NCBI GenBank assembly: GCA_022072095.1
Contig: JAJVIJ010000048.1
Span: forward strand, 1-64,000
Reading direction: 5' to 3'
DNA: 64,000 bases
Origin: Rhodocyclaceae bacterium
GTDB taxonomy: Bacteria; Pseudomonadota; Gammaproteobacteria; Burkholderiales; Rhodocyclaceae
The translations under genes were made by a program, and so were the position numbers. The notes beneath the pieces are model-generated. The model searched no databases and had not been told where the DNA came from. It saw only the letters and a program-made list of their open reading frames with translations. This document shows, one piece after another, positions 1 through 7,902 of the stretch. Numbering within the stretch: position 1 is the stretch's first letter; each line of letters opens with the position of its first letter.

Positions 1-211
1 ATCTTGCCGAGTTGCACATTACAGCGCGCAACAAACTCAAAAGCGCCCAGAAGCGCCCCTCGATCATCGCCGCTTGCTGGATGCAAGCTACGCTGTGGTA
101 ATGTCATGAATTATGGAAGCCTCAATAGGTTAAATAAACCGCCCGATTCGGCCGTTGTTCCGGTGATACCGGCGCTGTGCGCCGGCGAAAATACCGAACA
201 AGGAGAAGCCG
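1..211. other. Leader region upstream of fliL
   Basis: No supported gene. The stretch just upstream of fliL has an AT-richer patch (about 110-140) and a short GC hairpin around 170-190. A good ribosome binding site (AAGGAG, 200-205) serves fliL. I could not match a convincing sigma-28 or sigma-54 flagellar promoter here. Confidence 0.4.
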
Positions 212-748
212 ATGTCAAGCACTGCTGCCGCCACCGCAAGCCCGCCCGAGGAAAAAAAGAAGAAGAGCAAGCTGCCGCTGATCGTGGGTGCAGCCGTGCT
301 GCTGCTCGCGCTGGCGGGCGCGGGGGCCTACTTCATGCTGGCCAAGAATGACCATGGCGGCGACGAGGAGGGCTCCGCCGAGGAAGAGGCCGTCGAAGTG
401 GCCAAGGCTCCGGTGTTCGTGAACATGGAGCCGATCACAGTGAACCTGCGCCCGGAGAATGGCCCCGATCAGTACCTGCAGGCGGTCTGTGTGCTGCGCG
501 TCGACGCCGCCGAAGCCGGTGAGCGAATCAAGCAATTCATGCCCGAGATCCGCCATCGAGCCATCCTGCTGCTTTCCGGCAAATCGGCGGCAGAGATCAA
601 TACCACGCAAGGTCGGGAGCAGCTATCAGAGGCCTTGCGCAGCGAAATCAACGGCATCCTGTCACCGGCCCAGCGCAAGGGAAAGAACGCGGGCAAGGCC
701 GAGGACGTGGTGCAGACGGTGCTGTTCACGTCGTTCATCATTCAATAG
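212..748 (+). CDS. fliL: Flagellar basal-body-associated protein FliL
   Basis: FliL is an inner-membrane protein around the flagellar stator that supports torque generation. The 178-residue product has a short cytoplasmic N-terminus rich in Lys (EEKKKKSK), one membrane segment at about residues 20-42, an acidic linker, and a periplasmic domain with the family's typical VNMEPITVNLRPENG stretch. It ends close to the usual FliL C-terminus (VVQTVLFTSFIIQ). AAGGAG lies 7 bases before the ATG. fliM starts 5 bases after its stop, so the two are co-transcribed. Identity rests on length, topology and its place before fliM. Confidence 0.95.
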   Translation: MSSTAAATASPPEEKKKKSKLPLIVGAAVLLLALAGAGAYFMLAKNDHGGDEEGSAEEEAVEVAKAPVFVNMEPITVNLRPENGPDQYLQAVCVLRVDAAEAGERIKQFMPEIRHRAILLLSGKSAAEINTTQGREQLSEALRSEINGILSPAQRKGKNAGKAEDVVQTVLFTSFIIQ

Positions 749-753
749 GTGCG

Positions 754-1764
754 ATGTCTCAGGACTTTCTCTCCCAGGACGAGGTCGACGCACTGCTGAA
801 GGGCGTCACCGGCGAAGCCGACGATGCGGTGGAATCAGACGAACCGCAAGCCGGTGTCCGAAGCTATGATCTGGCGACGCAGGAACGCATCGTTCGCGGG
901 CGCATGCCCACGCTGGAACTGATCCATGAACGATTCGCCCGCTATCTGCGCCTGGGCCTGTTCAATCTGATCCAGCGCTCGGCAGAAGTCTCGGTCGGGC
1001 CGATCCGTGTGCAGAAATACAGCGAGTTCGTCCGTCACCTGGTCGTTCCCACCAATCTGAATCTGGTCCATATGAAGCCGCTGCGCGGCACGGCGCTGGT
1101 GGTGTTCGAACCCAACCTGGTCTTTCTGGTCATCGACAACCTGTTTGGCAGCGACGGCCGCTTCCACACCCGCGTCGAGGGCCGCGATTTCACCGCCACC
1201 GAGCAGCGCATCATCCACCGCCTGCTGAAAACGGTGTTCGCCGAGTACGAAAAGGCCTGGGCGCCGGTCTACGCCTTGCAGTGCGAATACCTGCGTTCGG
1301 AAATGAATTCCCAATTCGCCAATATCGCGACACCCAGCGAAGTCGTCGTGGCCACGACCTTCCAACTGGAAATCGGCGGCATCACCGCGGAAATGCATAC
1401 CTGCATCCCCTACTCGATGGTCGAGCCTATCCGCGAACTGTTGTACAGCTCGTTGCAGAGCGATCACATCACCTCGGATCAGCGCTGGACCCATACGCTG
1501 ACCCGACAACTGCAGGAAGCCGAGGTCGAGCTGGTCGCCCAATTCGGCCAGAGACGCACGTCGCTGCGCGACATCGCTGCGCTCAAGATCGGTGACATCG
1601 TTCCGATCGAGGTTCCGGACCTCGTCGAGGCCGGTGTCGGCGGCGTCCCGGTGCTTTCGTGCCGCTTCGGCGTCCGCAATGGCCATATGGCCCTGCAGGT
1701 GGACGAAATTCTGGGCGCCGACCCGGGCGCCATGATGTTGCATGCCTTGCCGGCTTCCGACTGA
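754..1764 (+). CDS. fliM: Flagellar motor switch protein FliM
   Basis: FliM is the middle component of the C-ring switch; phosphorylated CheY binds its N-terminus to reverse rotation. The 336-residue protein begins with the CheY-binding peptide (DFLSQDEVDALLKG), continues with the conserved middle domain (YDLATQERIVRGRMPTLELI onward) and ends with a SpoA-type domain that pairs with FliN (IGDIVPIEVPDLVEAGVGGVPVL). Length is normal for the family. It follows fliL by 5 bases and is followed by fliN after 57 bases. Confidence 0.97.
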   Translation: MSQDFLSQDEVDALLKGVTGEADDAVESDEPQAGVRSYDLATQERIVRGRMPTLELIHERFARYLRLGLFNLIQRSAEVSVGPIRVQKYSEFVRHLVVPTNLNLVHMKPLRGTALVVFEPNLVFLVIDNLFGSDGRFHTRVEGRDFTATEQRIIHRLLKTVFAEYEKAWAPVYALQCEYLRSEMNSQFANIATPSEVVVATTFQLEIGGITAEMHTCIPYSMVEPIRELLYSSLQSDHITSDQRWTHTLTRQLQEAEVELVAQFGQRRTSLRDIAALKIGDIVPIEVPDLVEAGVGGVPVLSCRFGVRNGHMALQVDEILGADPGAMMLHALPASD

Positions 1765-1821
1765 GATCTCGGCTGCGGCACGAGCGGACATTGACCTGAA
1801 CCAAGTTGCCAGGAGCACAAG

Positions 1822-2226
1822 ATGGCGGAAGTCGCTGAACAACAGGAAGCCACCACGGACGATGACTGGGCCGCAGCCATGGCGGAACAGCACGAGACCG
1901 AGACCACACCGGCCCAGCCGAACTTCCAGGATTTCGGCGATGCGGCCAACCGCACCAGCGACATGCACGACTTCGACATGATCCTGGACATCCCGGTGCA
2001 GCTGACCGTGCAACTCGGGCGCGCCCGGATCGCGATCCGCGATCTGCTCAAGCTGGCACACGGCTCGGTGGTCGAACTCGAGACCCTGGCCGGCGAGCCG
2101 ATGGATGTGCTCATCAACGGCACGCTGATCGCGCAGGGTGAGGTCGTGGTGGTCAACGACAAGTTCGGTATCCGTCTGACGGACATCGTCACACCCTCCG
2201 AACGCATGCGCAAAGTCAAACACTGA
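1822..2226 (+). CDS. fliN: Flagellar motor switch protein FliN
   Basis: FliN forms the base of the C-ring. The 134-residue protein has a low-complexity acidic N-terminus (about residues 1-50) and a C-terminal SpoA domain ([21 protein letters not shown] through [14 protein letters not shown]). The start is the ATG after CCAGGAGCACAAG. In most proteobacteria fliO, fliP, fliQ and fliR follow; here the next gene is crcB, so the export-apparatus genes must lie elsewhere or the operon was broken at this point. Confidence 0.97.
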   Translation: MAEVAEQQEATTDDDWAAAMAEQHETETTPAQPNFQDFGDAANRTSDMHDFDMILDIPVQLTVQLGRARIAIRDLLKLAHGSVVELETLAGEPMDVLINGTLIAQGEVVVVNDKFGIRLTDIVTPSERMRKVKH

Positions 2227-2314
2227 GCACACCCTGGGGGCGGGTGGCTGCGGGCCGCGGCCGTTGTGGCACCATCGGCATCGTCGATACCTCGCCCCTT
2301 CCTTTTCATTCGCA

Positions 2315-2698
2315 ATGTGGCAATCCGTATCCGGAGTCGCCGTCGGCGCCGCGCTGGGTGCCCTGCTGCGCTGGTGGCTGGGCGGCCGGCTCAACCCGCT
2401 CGTCCCGGCCCTGCCCATGGGCACGCTTGCCGCCAATCTGATCGGCGGCTATGTGGTCGGACTCGCGCTTGCCGGTTTCGCGGCCAGGCCCGAGCTGTCG
2501 GATGGCTGGCGCCTGTTCGTGATCACCGGCTTCTGTGGCGGATTGACGACCTTCTCGTCATTCTCGGCCGAGGTCGTGCATCTGCTTCAGGCCGGCCGGC
2601 AACTGACGGCGGTGGCGGCGATCGCCTTGCATGTCGGCGGCTCGCTCGTCGCCACCCTCGTCGGCATCGCCACGGTCGGCGCCTTGCGCAGCCGCTGA
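2315..2698 (+). CDS. crcB: Fluoride exporter CrcB/Fluc
   Basis: Small four-helix membrane protein that forms dual-topology dimers exporting fluoride. The 127-residue product carries both family signatures: [14 protein letters not shown] near residues 30-45 and [15 protein letters not shown] near residues 73-87. The ATG at 2315 gives the normal CrcB length and starts at MWQSVSG; in-frame codons further upstream would add an atypical N-terminus. I looked for a fluoride riboswitch in the 88 bases between fliN and this gene and did not recognise one. Confidence 0.93.
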   Translation: MWQSVSGVAVGAALGALLRWWLGGRLNPLVPALPMGTLAANLIGGYVVGLALAGFAARPELSDGWRLFVITGFCGGLTTFSSFSAEVVHLLQAGRQLTAVAAIALHVGGSLVATLVGIATVGALRSR

Positions 2699-2715
2699 CC
2701 GGGCGCAGACCCCGA

Positions 2716-3690
2716 TCAGCGCCCGCCGCCGCTGCGATCGGCGCGCAACTGGTAACGTGCTACCGCGCGGTTGTGTTCGGACAATGTGCGCGAAAACTCG
2801 CTGCGGCCATCGCCACGCGCTACAAAGTAGAGCTCGTCGCTGCGAGGCGGATGCAGGACCGCGCGCAAGGCAGCCAGACCGGGTGCGCTGATCGGCGTCG
2901 GCGGCAGGCCGACACGTGTGTACGTGTTGTAAGCGCCATCCTGCCCCAGATCGCGCCGTCTCAGATTGCCGTCGAAGCCGGCACCCAGGCCATAGATCAC
3001 GCTCGGGTCCGTCTGCAGCGGCATGCCCAGCGCAAGCCGATTGAGAAACACCGCCGCGATGCGGGCACGGTCATCGTCGTGACCCGACTCCTTCTCGACG
3101 ATCGAGGCCAGGATCAGCGCCTGATAGGCGTCGCGCAGCGGCAGCCCCGGATCGCGCGCTGCCCACTCGCGATCCAGATGGCGCTGCATGGCCCGGTACG
3201 CGCGCGCGAGCAGCTCCAGATCCGAGGTCCCGCGCGCAACGCGATAGGTATCAGGGAAAAACAATCCTTCAGGATGTGGCTCGGACGCGCCGATGCGCCG
3301 CAATATTTCGTCATCGGTCAGCCCGGCGCTGGCATGGACGAGTTCCGGATGACGGTCCAGCTCCGCCCGAACCTGACGAAACGGCCAGCCTTCGATCAGA
3401 CGCAGTTCGGCGAACAGCACATCGCCGCGCATCAACATATCGAGCACATCCCAGGCCGATACGCCGGGAGGGAAGACATAGCTGCCCGCCTGCACCCTGC
3501 GCTCGGCCCCGGCGATCCGACCCAACAGTTCGAAGATCCAGGCGTCGAAGCCGGCGCCCGCACGCGACAATTCGCGCGCGACCTCCTTGAAAGTCATGCC
3601 CGGACGCACGCTCACCTCGAGCGGGCTGGTCGCCGGCGACAGCGACCGCCAGGCGAACCAGGCCAGCCAGCCGGCGGCAAGCAGTGCCAT
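2716..3690 (-). CDS. mltG: Endolytic murein transglycosylase MltG
   Basis: MltG cleaves nascent glycan strands and is thought to terminate peptidoglycan polymerisation. The YceG domain is clear: LIEGWPFRQVRAEL, the PEGLFFPDTY motif, and the catalytic-region sequence ASIVEKES with its glutamate, then TDPSVIYG and YNTYTRVGLPPTPI. From the ATG at 3690 the protein is 324 residues, close to the usual 330-350. However, its single membrane helix appears to begin upstream of this Met (LGYALSLAFG precedes it in frame), so a non-ATG start further up, such as the GTG at 3846, is possible. It converges with crcB and diverges from ygfZ. Confidence 0.9.
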   Translation of the reverse strand: MALLAAGWLAWFAWRSLSPATSPLEVSVRPGMTFKEVARELSRAGAGFDAWIFELLGRIAGAERRVQAGSYVFPPGVSAWDVLDMLMRGDVLFAELRLIEGWPFRQVRAELDRHPELVHASAGLTDDEILRRIGASEPHPEGLFFPDTYRVARGTSDLELLARAYRAMQRHLDREWAARDPGLPLRDAYQALILASIVEKESGHDDDRARIAAVFLNRLALGMPLQTDPSVIYGLGAGFDGNLRRRDLGQDGAYNTYTRVGLPPTPISAPGLAALRAVLHPPRSDELYFVARGDGRSEFSRTLSEHNRAVARYQLRADRSGGGR

Positions 3691-4042
3691 GCCGAACGCC
3701 AGCGACAGCGCATACCCCAGACAACGCGCTCGCGACCGCCTGGCCCCAACTGGACCGGACCGGACCCTAGCCCGAACAGAGCCCGCCGCGGCATGCGGCC
3801 GGGTGTGACTCGGATAGGCACGGCTACGAAAAAGACGCAACGACACTCCCCATCGACTGGCGCCAAACAGCGGCCGACCCTTGCCGGCATGGCCGGGTAC
3901 GCGGCACGCTATGATAGCTTCCCAAGCCGGTGCGGAGCCGAATCGGACGCCACGCTTGGACCGCTTCCCTGCAGGGAGGACGGGCCGAGATGGCATACCG
4001 AGGGAGTGCACGTATCGCCCCGGGCAGAAAGGACATCCGATC
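3691..4042. other. Divergent intergenic region mltG / ygfZ
   Basis: About 350 bases between the mltG ATG and the ygfZ ATG. Part may encode the extreme N-terminus of MltG if a GTG (3846) is used. On the plus strand a TATGAT hexamer (3910-3915) could be a -10 element for ygfZ, without a convincing -35 box. No gene or RNA recognised. Confidence 0.35.
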
Positions 4043-5086
4043 ATGCATACCGCCTGGCATTTCCTGAATACTCGCAACGCCCGCATCGAAGCCGAAGTCG
4101 TGTGCGATTTCGGCGACCCGACCGCCGAGCTGCGTGCGGCCGAATCGGCGCAGCCCGTCATCGCGCCGCTGGTCGATCGCGCCTCGATCCGGGTGAGTGG
4201 TGAGGACGCCACCTCCTTCCTGCATCGCCTGCTGACGCAGGACATCGAGACGCTGACCACGACCTCGGCGCGCCGTGCCGGATTCTGCACGGCCAAGGGT
4301 CGTCTGCTCGCCAGTTTCCTGGTGTGGCGCGAAAACGCCGCCCCGCCGGCCTACCGGCTCGAATTGCCCGCCGAATTGCTGAGCCCGATCCGGGCGAAAC
4401 TGTCGATGTACGTGCTGCGCAGCGCCGTGAAGCTGAGCGACGGTCGCGAAGACCGCGCACTCATCGGTCTGGCCGGGGTGGATGCTGCGACCCTGCTCGA
4501 TACCTTGGGGCTGTGCTGGCCCGAGGCCGATCTGGCGATATCTACGAACGACGACGTGACGCTGATCCGTCTTGAAAACGCACGTGCGCTGCTGTCGGTG
4601 CCGGTCGCCGGTCTCGAGGCTACCTGGGATCGGCTGAGCGCCGTCGCGCGCCCCGTAGGTACGCCGGCCTGGCATGGATTCGACGTGCGTGCCGGTATCG
4701 CCGATATCGTGCTCGCGACCCAGGACGAATACGTGCCGCAGATGCTCAACCTCGATGCCACGGGCGGCATCAGCTTCAACAAGGGCTGTTATCCGGGGCA
4801 GGAAGTGGTCGCACGCACGCATTACCTGGGCAAGGTGAAGCGACGCATGTGGCGCGCACAACTGGGCACAGCGGCCGGCACGGCGGCACGCATCGGCGAC
4901 CCGATCGTCGCCAGCGCGCTGTCGGGCCAGGTCTGTGGCGGCGTCGTCGCCAGCGCGCCGCGCGCGACCGGTGAGGCCGATCTGCTCGTCGTCATCCAGG
5001 AATCGGGGCTCGCCGGCACCCTGCATCTCGGTAGTGCGGACGGCCCGCCGATCCAGGTCGAGCCGCCACCCTATACGCTTCCCTGA
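4043..5086 (+). CDS. ygfZ: Folate-binding protein YgfZ (iron-sulfur cluster repair)
   Basis: Tetrahydrofolate-binding GcvT-like protein that helps maintain certain [4Fe-4S] enzymes such as MiaB. The 347-residue product carries the diagnostic K-G-C-Y-x-G-Q-E motif (FNKGCYPGQEVVARTHYLG, about residues 248-266) with the family's essential cysteine, and an N-terminal GcvT-like half (LTQDIETL, CTAKGRLLASFLVW). The ATG at 4043 is preceded by AGAAAGGA. It is followed after 2 bases by a DUF4936 gene, a pairing I associate with Betaproteobacteria. Confidence 0.93.
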   Translation: MHTAWHFLNTRNARIEAEVVCDFGDPTAELRAAESAQPVIAPLVDRASIRVSGEDATSFLHRLLTQDIETLTTTSARRAGFCTAKGRLLASFLVWRENAAPPAYRLELPAELLSPIRAKLSMYVLRSAVKLSDGREDRALIGLAGVDAATLLDTLGLCWPEADLAISTNDDVTLIRLENARALLSVPVAGLEATWDRLSAVARPVGTPAWHGFDVRAGIADIVLATQDEYVPQMLNLDATGGISFNKGCYPGQEVVARTHYLGKVKRRMWRAQLGTAAGTAARIGDPIVASALSGQVCGGVVASAPRATGEADLLVVIQESGLAGTLHLGSADGPPIQVEPPPYTLP

Positions 5087-5088
5087 GC

Positions 5089-5397
5089 ATGCGCATCGAT
5101 TACTACATCTACTATCGCCTGAAGCCGGATCAGCATGAAGCCTTCGTCGATGCGCTGAGCGCGATGCAGGCGGCCATGCATGCACGCACCGGCATCCAGG
5201 GACGCTTTCGCAGGCGGCTGGACGATCCGCTCACCTGGATGGAGGTCTACGAGGGTGTGCGCGATCGCCGGCAGTTCGAAATCGAACTCGGCCTGCTGGT
5301 GGAGCATCATGGCTTGACGCGCTTCATCGAGGGCGATGCGATCCGACACATGGAGCGCTTCCGCGCCCTGCCCGACGAATCGACACCATGTGCCTGA
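5089..5397 (+). CDS. DUF4936 family protein
   Basis: Protein of 102 residues with a ferredoxin-like alpha/beta pattern (RIDYYIYYRLKPDQHEAFVDAL; TWMEVYEGV). It matches the small DUF4936 family from Betaproteobacteria, often next to ygfZ; function unknown. It starts 2 bases after ygfZ and overlaps the next gene by 10 bases, so the three form one transcription unit. No signal peptide or membrane helix. Confidence 0.8.
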   Translation: MRIDYYIYYRLKPDQHEAFVDALSAMQAAMHARTGIQGRFRRRLDDPLTWMEVYEGVRDRRQFEIELGLLVEHHGLTRFIEGDAIRHMERFRALPDESTPCA

Positions 5398-6149
5398 TCC
5401 TGCTCGCCTGGCGGGTCCACGCCCGCTACCCGCTCGTCGTCGCCGCGAATCGCGATGAATACCATGAGCGCGGCGCCGCTCCCGCCGGGTTCTGGCCCGA
5501 TCATGGCGACGTCCTCGCCGGTCGCGACCTGGATGCCGGCGGAACCTGGCTGGGCATCACGCGCTCGGGCCGGTTCGCCGCGCTGACGAACTTCCGTGAC
5601 CCGGACAACCGGCTGCCGAATCCGCCCTCGCGCGGCCAATTGGTCGCCGATTTTCTGACCGGAGACGCATCGCCGGCGGATTACTGTCATGCGCTCGACG
5701 CCATCGCCGCAAAATACAACGGCTTCAACCTGCTGTGCGCGGATCGCGACGCGCTGTACTACTGCTCGAACCGCTCGGTGGCGCCGCATGCGCTGCCACC
5801 CGGCGTCTACGGCCTGTCGAACCACCTGCTCGATTCCCCCTGGCCAAAAGTGGTGCGCGGCAAGACGCGGCTCGCCGGCGCGCTCGACGCGCTGTCCGAC
5901 ACGGCGCCCCTGTTCGACCTGCTCGGAGACGACCGCCCCGCCACCGAGCAGGACATTCCGCGTTCGGGTCTGTCGCCTGAATGGGACCGGCTGCTGTCGG
6001 CGGCGTTCATCCGCTCGCCTGGCTACGGCACGCGCTGCTCGACCGTGCTGTGCCGTGGCGCCGACCAGCTGGTGCTGTTCCACGAACGCCGGTTCGCCCC
6101 GGATGGCACCGCCATCGGCGATAGCCGTTTCAGCCTCGACCTGTCGTGA
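5388..6149 (+). CDS. NRDE/TANGO2 family protein
   Basis: The 253-residue protein starts with the family's conserved MCLILLAW and contains the name-giving NRDE tetrapeptide (VVAANRDEYHER, residues 18-29), followed by DLDAGGTWLGITRSGRFAALTNFRDP. This is the TANGO2/NRDE fold, related to Ntn-type hydrolases: the N-terminal Cys2 would be the nucleophile if the initiator Met is removed. Its role is unsettled; eukaryotic TANGO2 has been linked to haem and lipid metabolism. It overlaps the DUF4936 gene by 10 bases (translational coupling). Confidence 0.88.
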   Translation: MCLILLAWRVHARYPLVVAANRDEYHERGAAPAGFWPDHGDVLAGRDLDAGGTWLGITRSGRFAALTNFRDPDNRLPNPPSRGQLVADFLTGDASPADYCHALDAIAAKYNGFNLLCADRDALYYCSNRSVAPHALPPGVYGLSNHLLDSPWPKVVRGKTRLAGALDALSDTAPLFDLLGDDRPATEQDIPRSGLSPEWDRLLSAAFIRSPGYGTRCSTVLCRGADQLVLFHERRFAPDGTAIGDSRFSLDLS

Positions 6150-6176
6150 CGTTCCCGGCACGCCCATCCGATCAGG

Positions 6177-6194
6177 TGTCGGAAAACCTTACAC
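6177..6194 (+). promoter_or_regulatory. PEP-CTERM regulon box, copy A
   Basis: TGTCGGAAAACCTTACAC. Differs at one position from copy C (28159-28176, minus strand) and shares TGTCGG and TTACA with copy B (7773-7790). It begins 92 bp upstream of the TTGC of the -12 element at 6269, a normal distance for a sigma-54 activator site. The assignment as an activator site is inferred from conservation and spacing. Confidence 0.7.
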
Positions 6195-6257
6195 TCCCGG
6201 CCTTGTCGCCGTCGCAACCGACAGATATTCCATTGATTGTCAATGCCTAGTTTTGTT

Positions 6258-6276
6258 GGGTATGGGTTTTGCTTGA
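6258..6276 (+). promoter_or_regulatory. Candidate sigma-54 promoter, site A
   Basis: The -24 GG (6259-6260) and -12 GC (6271-6272) are 12 bp apart as required, but the -24 element is weak (GGGTAT instead of TGGCCT). The -12 region TTGCTTGA is identical to the two stronger sites B and C. Predicted transcription start near 6283, about 25 bases before the ATG at 6308. Confidence 0.6.
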
Positions 6277-6307
6277 ACGAAGCCACCCATATTCGCAGGG
6301 ACGAACC

Positions 6308-7012
6308 ATGCACTTCCGCTGGTTACCAGCCGATCGCAAGCGCGCATGCGCGCTGTCGGCGTCGACACTATCGCTGGCACTCGGCGCCGTAAGCGCTGCA
6401 CAGGCAACCGGGCTCGCCGTCTATCAGACCGACTTTTCGAGCGGGATCGATTCGCAATGGAGCGCGGGCAGCGTGATTTCAGATGCGAGCCTGGGCGAAT
6501 ACCTCGGCAATTTCTCGCTCGATGGTGCGACGACGCTGACGCTTGGCGGACTGCCGTCGCATACGCAGATCACTCTGTCCTTCGACCTCTATTTGTTCAG
6601 CACCTGGGACGGCAACAATGCGGTTTATGGGCTGGACTCCTTCAGCATTTCGAGCAGCGCGCCAGCCATCGGTGGCAGTTGGACCTTCACCAATCACCAG
6701 CCAGAGGGCCAGAGCTATCCGCAAGCGGTACCAACGGAAAATTACGGCGGGCTGGGCAATATGGGCGCGACCTATGTCTACCGCGGCCTTGGACCGCTGG
6801 GTGATGGCGCTTCGTGGACCGCGGCCCACACCGACAGCGCCTTCAGCATCACGTTTGGAGGCCCGACGACACAGACTGACGAATGGTGGGGGATCGACAA
6901 TATTCAGGTGACCGTCACGCCGGTACCGGAACCCGCTGCCGCACTGTTGCTGATCGCCGGCCTGGGTGCGCTGGGCGTGGCGGCAAGACGGCGGTTCGGG
7001 TCGGCAGTTTAG
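6308..7012 (+). CDS. PEP-CTERM sorting domain protein 1
   Basis: Secreted protein of 234 residues with a signal peptide (basic start, hydrophobic stretch, cleavage near AAQATG), a beta-rich globular part (Phe/Gly/Thr-rich, possibly a jelly-roll fold), and a C-terminal PEP-CTERM tripartite signal: VPEP, a hydrophobic helix (AAALLLIAGLGALGVAA), then a basic end (RRRFGSAV). An exosortase would recognise and cleave the tail. The start is the ATG after GCAGGGACGAACC. It has its own box and sigma-54-like promoter and is followed after 30 bases by a second PEP-CTERM gene. Confidence 0.88.
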   Translation: MHFRWLPADRKRACALSASTLSLALGAVSAAQATGLAVYQTDFSSGIDSQWSAGSVISDASLGEYLGNFSLDGATTLTLGGLPSHTQITLSFDLYLFSTWDGNNAVYGLDSFSISSSAPAIGGSWTFTNHQPEGQSYPQAVPTENYGGLGNMGATYVYRGLGPLGDGASWTAAHTDSAFSITFGGPTTQTDEWWGIDNIQVTVTPVPEPAAALLLIAGLGALGVAARRRFGSAV

Positions 7013-7042
7013 CCTCTATCAGCCTGCCCAAAGGATACGCAC

Positions 7043-7738
7043 ATGACATTGCCTCGAATCCTGCTTGCCCTTTCACTCGCTGCCTCGGCGCTGCCCGCCT
7101 TGGCCAACGTCACGCTGTTCGCCGACACTTTCGACACGGGCGCATCCGCCGCCTGGGGCAACGAGCGTGGCCAGTGGCGCGCTGCCGATGGCAGCTACGA
7201 CGCCAGCCTGCCCTCCAACTCGCCCACCACCTACAGCAGCGTCACGACGCTGACCGCATTGACCGACTTCACCGTCGAGGTCGACGTCAACAACTGGAAC
7301 GATGGCGGTGTCTGGCTGCGAAGTTCATTTTCTGGTGGGCTGGCCAGCGGCGTGCTGCTCGTGACCGGAGGAAGCGGCGGCAGCTACAACGGCCTGTATT
7401 GGCACACGGTATCGAACGATGCCTACGCCGCGCCCTCTGGCCACCTGAGCATAGCCGGCATCCAGGGCGGCAACCGGCATCTTACGATCAGCGTATCGGG
7501 CAACCAGTACACGGCCTGCGTCGGCAGTGACTGTTCGACCTTGAGCAGTTCTCTATTCGCGTCCGGCAGCGTGGGCCTCTATGACTTTTCGCCGGTGAGC
7601 AAACAAAGCAGCCCGCGCGGACAGACTTTCGACAATTTCCACGTGACCGTGGTGCCTGAACCCTCGAAAGCCATGCTGACACTGGCCGGACTGGCGCTGG
7701 TCGGGGTCGCGCTGCGGGCATCGCAAGCTCGCGCGTGA
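7043..7738 (+). CDS. PEP-CTERM sorting domain protein 2 (LamG/DUF1080-like)
   Basis: Secreted protein of 231 residues: signal peptide to about ALPALA, a beta-sandwich region (LFADTFDTGASAAWG; WNDGGVWLRSSF; VGLYDFSP) that looks like a concanavalin/LamG or DUF1080-type domain, and a C-terminal sorting tail (VVPEPSKAMLTLAGLALVGVALRASQARA split as PEP, helix, basic residues). Two cysteines in CVGSDC may form a disulfide. It lies 30 bases after the first PEP-CTERM gene with CAAAGGA before the ATG, so it probably shares that promoter. Confidence 0.85.
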   Translation: MTLPRILLALSLAASALPALANVTLFADTFDTGASAAWGNERGQWRAADGSYDASLPSNSPTTYSSVTTLTALTDFTVEVDVNNWNDGGVWLRSSFSGGLASGVLLVTGGSGGSYNGLYWHTVSNDAYAAPSGHLSIAGIQGGNRHLTISVSGNQYTACVGSDCSTLSSSLFASGSVGLYDFSPVSKQSSPRGQTFDNFHVTVVPEPSKAMLTLAGLALVGVALRASQARA

Positions 7739-7772
7739 TGGACCCCGATCCGCGGATCTTGACTGAACAAGG

Positions 7773-7790
7773 TGTCGGGAACTTTTACAT
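7773..7790 (+). promoter_or_regulatory. PEP-CTERM regulon box, copy B
   Basis: TGTCGGGAACTTTTACAT, ungapped match to copies A and C in TGTCGG and TTACA. It begins 91 bp upstream of the TTGC of the sigma-54 -12 element at 7864, the same spacing as copy C. Confidence 0.7.
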
Positions 7791-7852
7791 AATTGTTTCA
7801 GCCTCTTTTCCCATCGGTAATCAAAACCATATATTTCAATATGTTGTATTTA

Positions 7853-7871
7853 TGGCCTGATTATTGCTTGA
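7853..7871 (+). promoter_or_regulatory. Sigma-54 promoter, site B
   Basis: TGGCCTGATTATTGCTTGA. TGGC and TTGC are at exact sigma-54 spacing, and the site differs at only two positions from the site at 28078-28096. The predicted transcript start near 7878 leaves a leader of about 25 bases before the ATG at 7903. The surrounding AT-rich stretch (7795-7890) fits an activated promoter with a bendable spacer. Confidence 0.8.
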
Positions 7872-7902
7872 TTAAATTTATCTCCCCATTCTGGACTTGT
7901 AC

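Noticed and set aside
2227-2314. Fluoride riboswitch upstream of crcB
   Set aside because: The leader is short and GC-rich and I could not place the conserved pseudoknot segments.
835-2436. A 533-codon open frame on the minus strand opposite fliM and fliN
   Set aside because: It is antisense to clear flagellar genes, has no ribosome binding site or family features, and its composition is the usual shadow of high-GC coding DNA.
2266-4203. A 645-codon open frame on the plus strand opposite mltG
   Set aside because: Its residues are a shadow of mltG (Arg/Pro/His-rich, no domain) and it runs into ygfZ in another frame.
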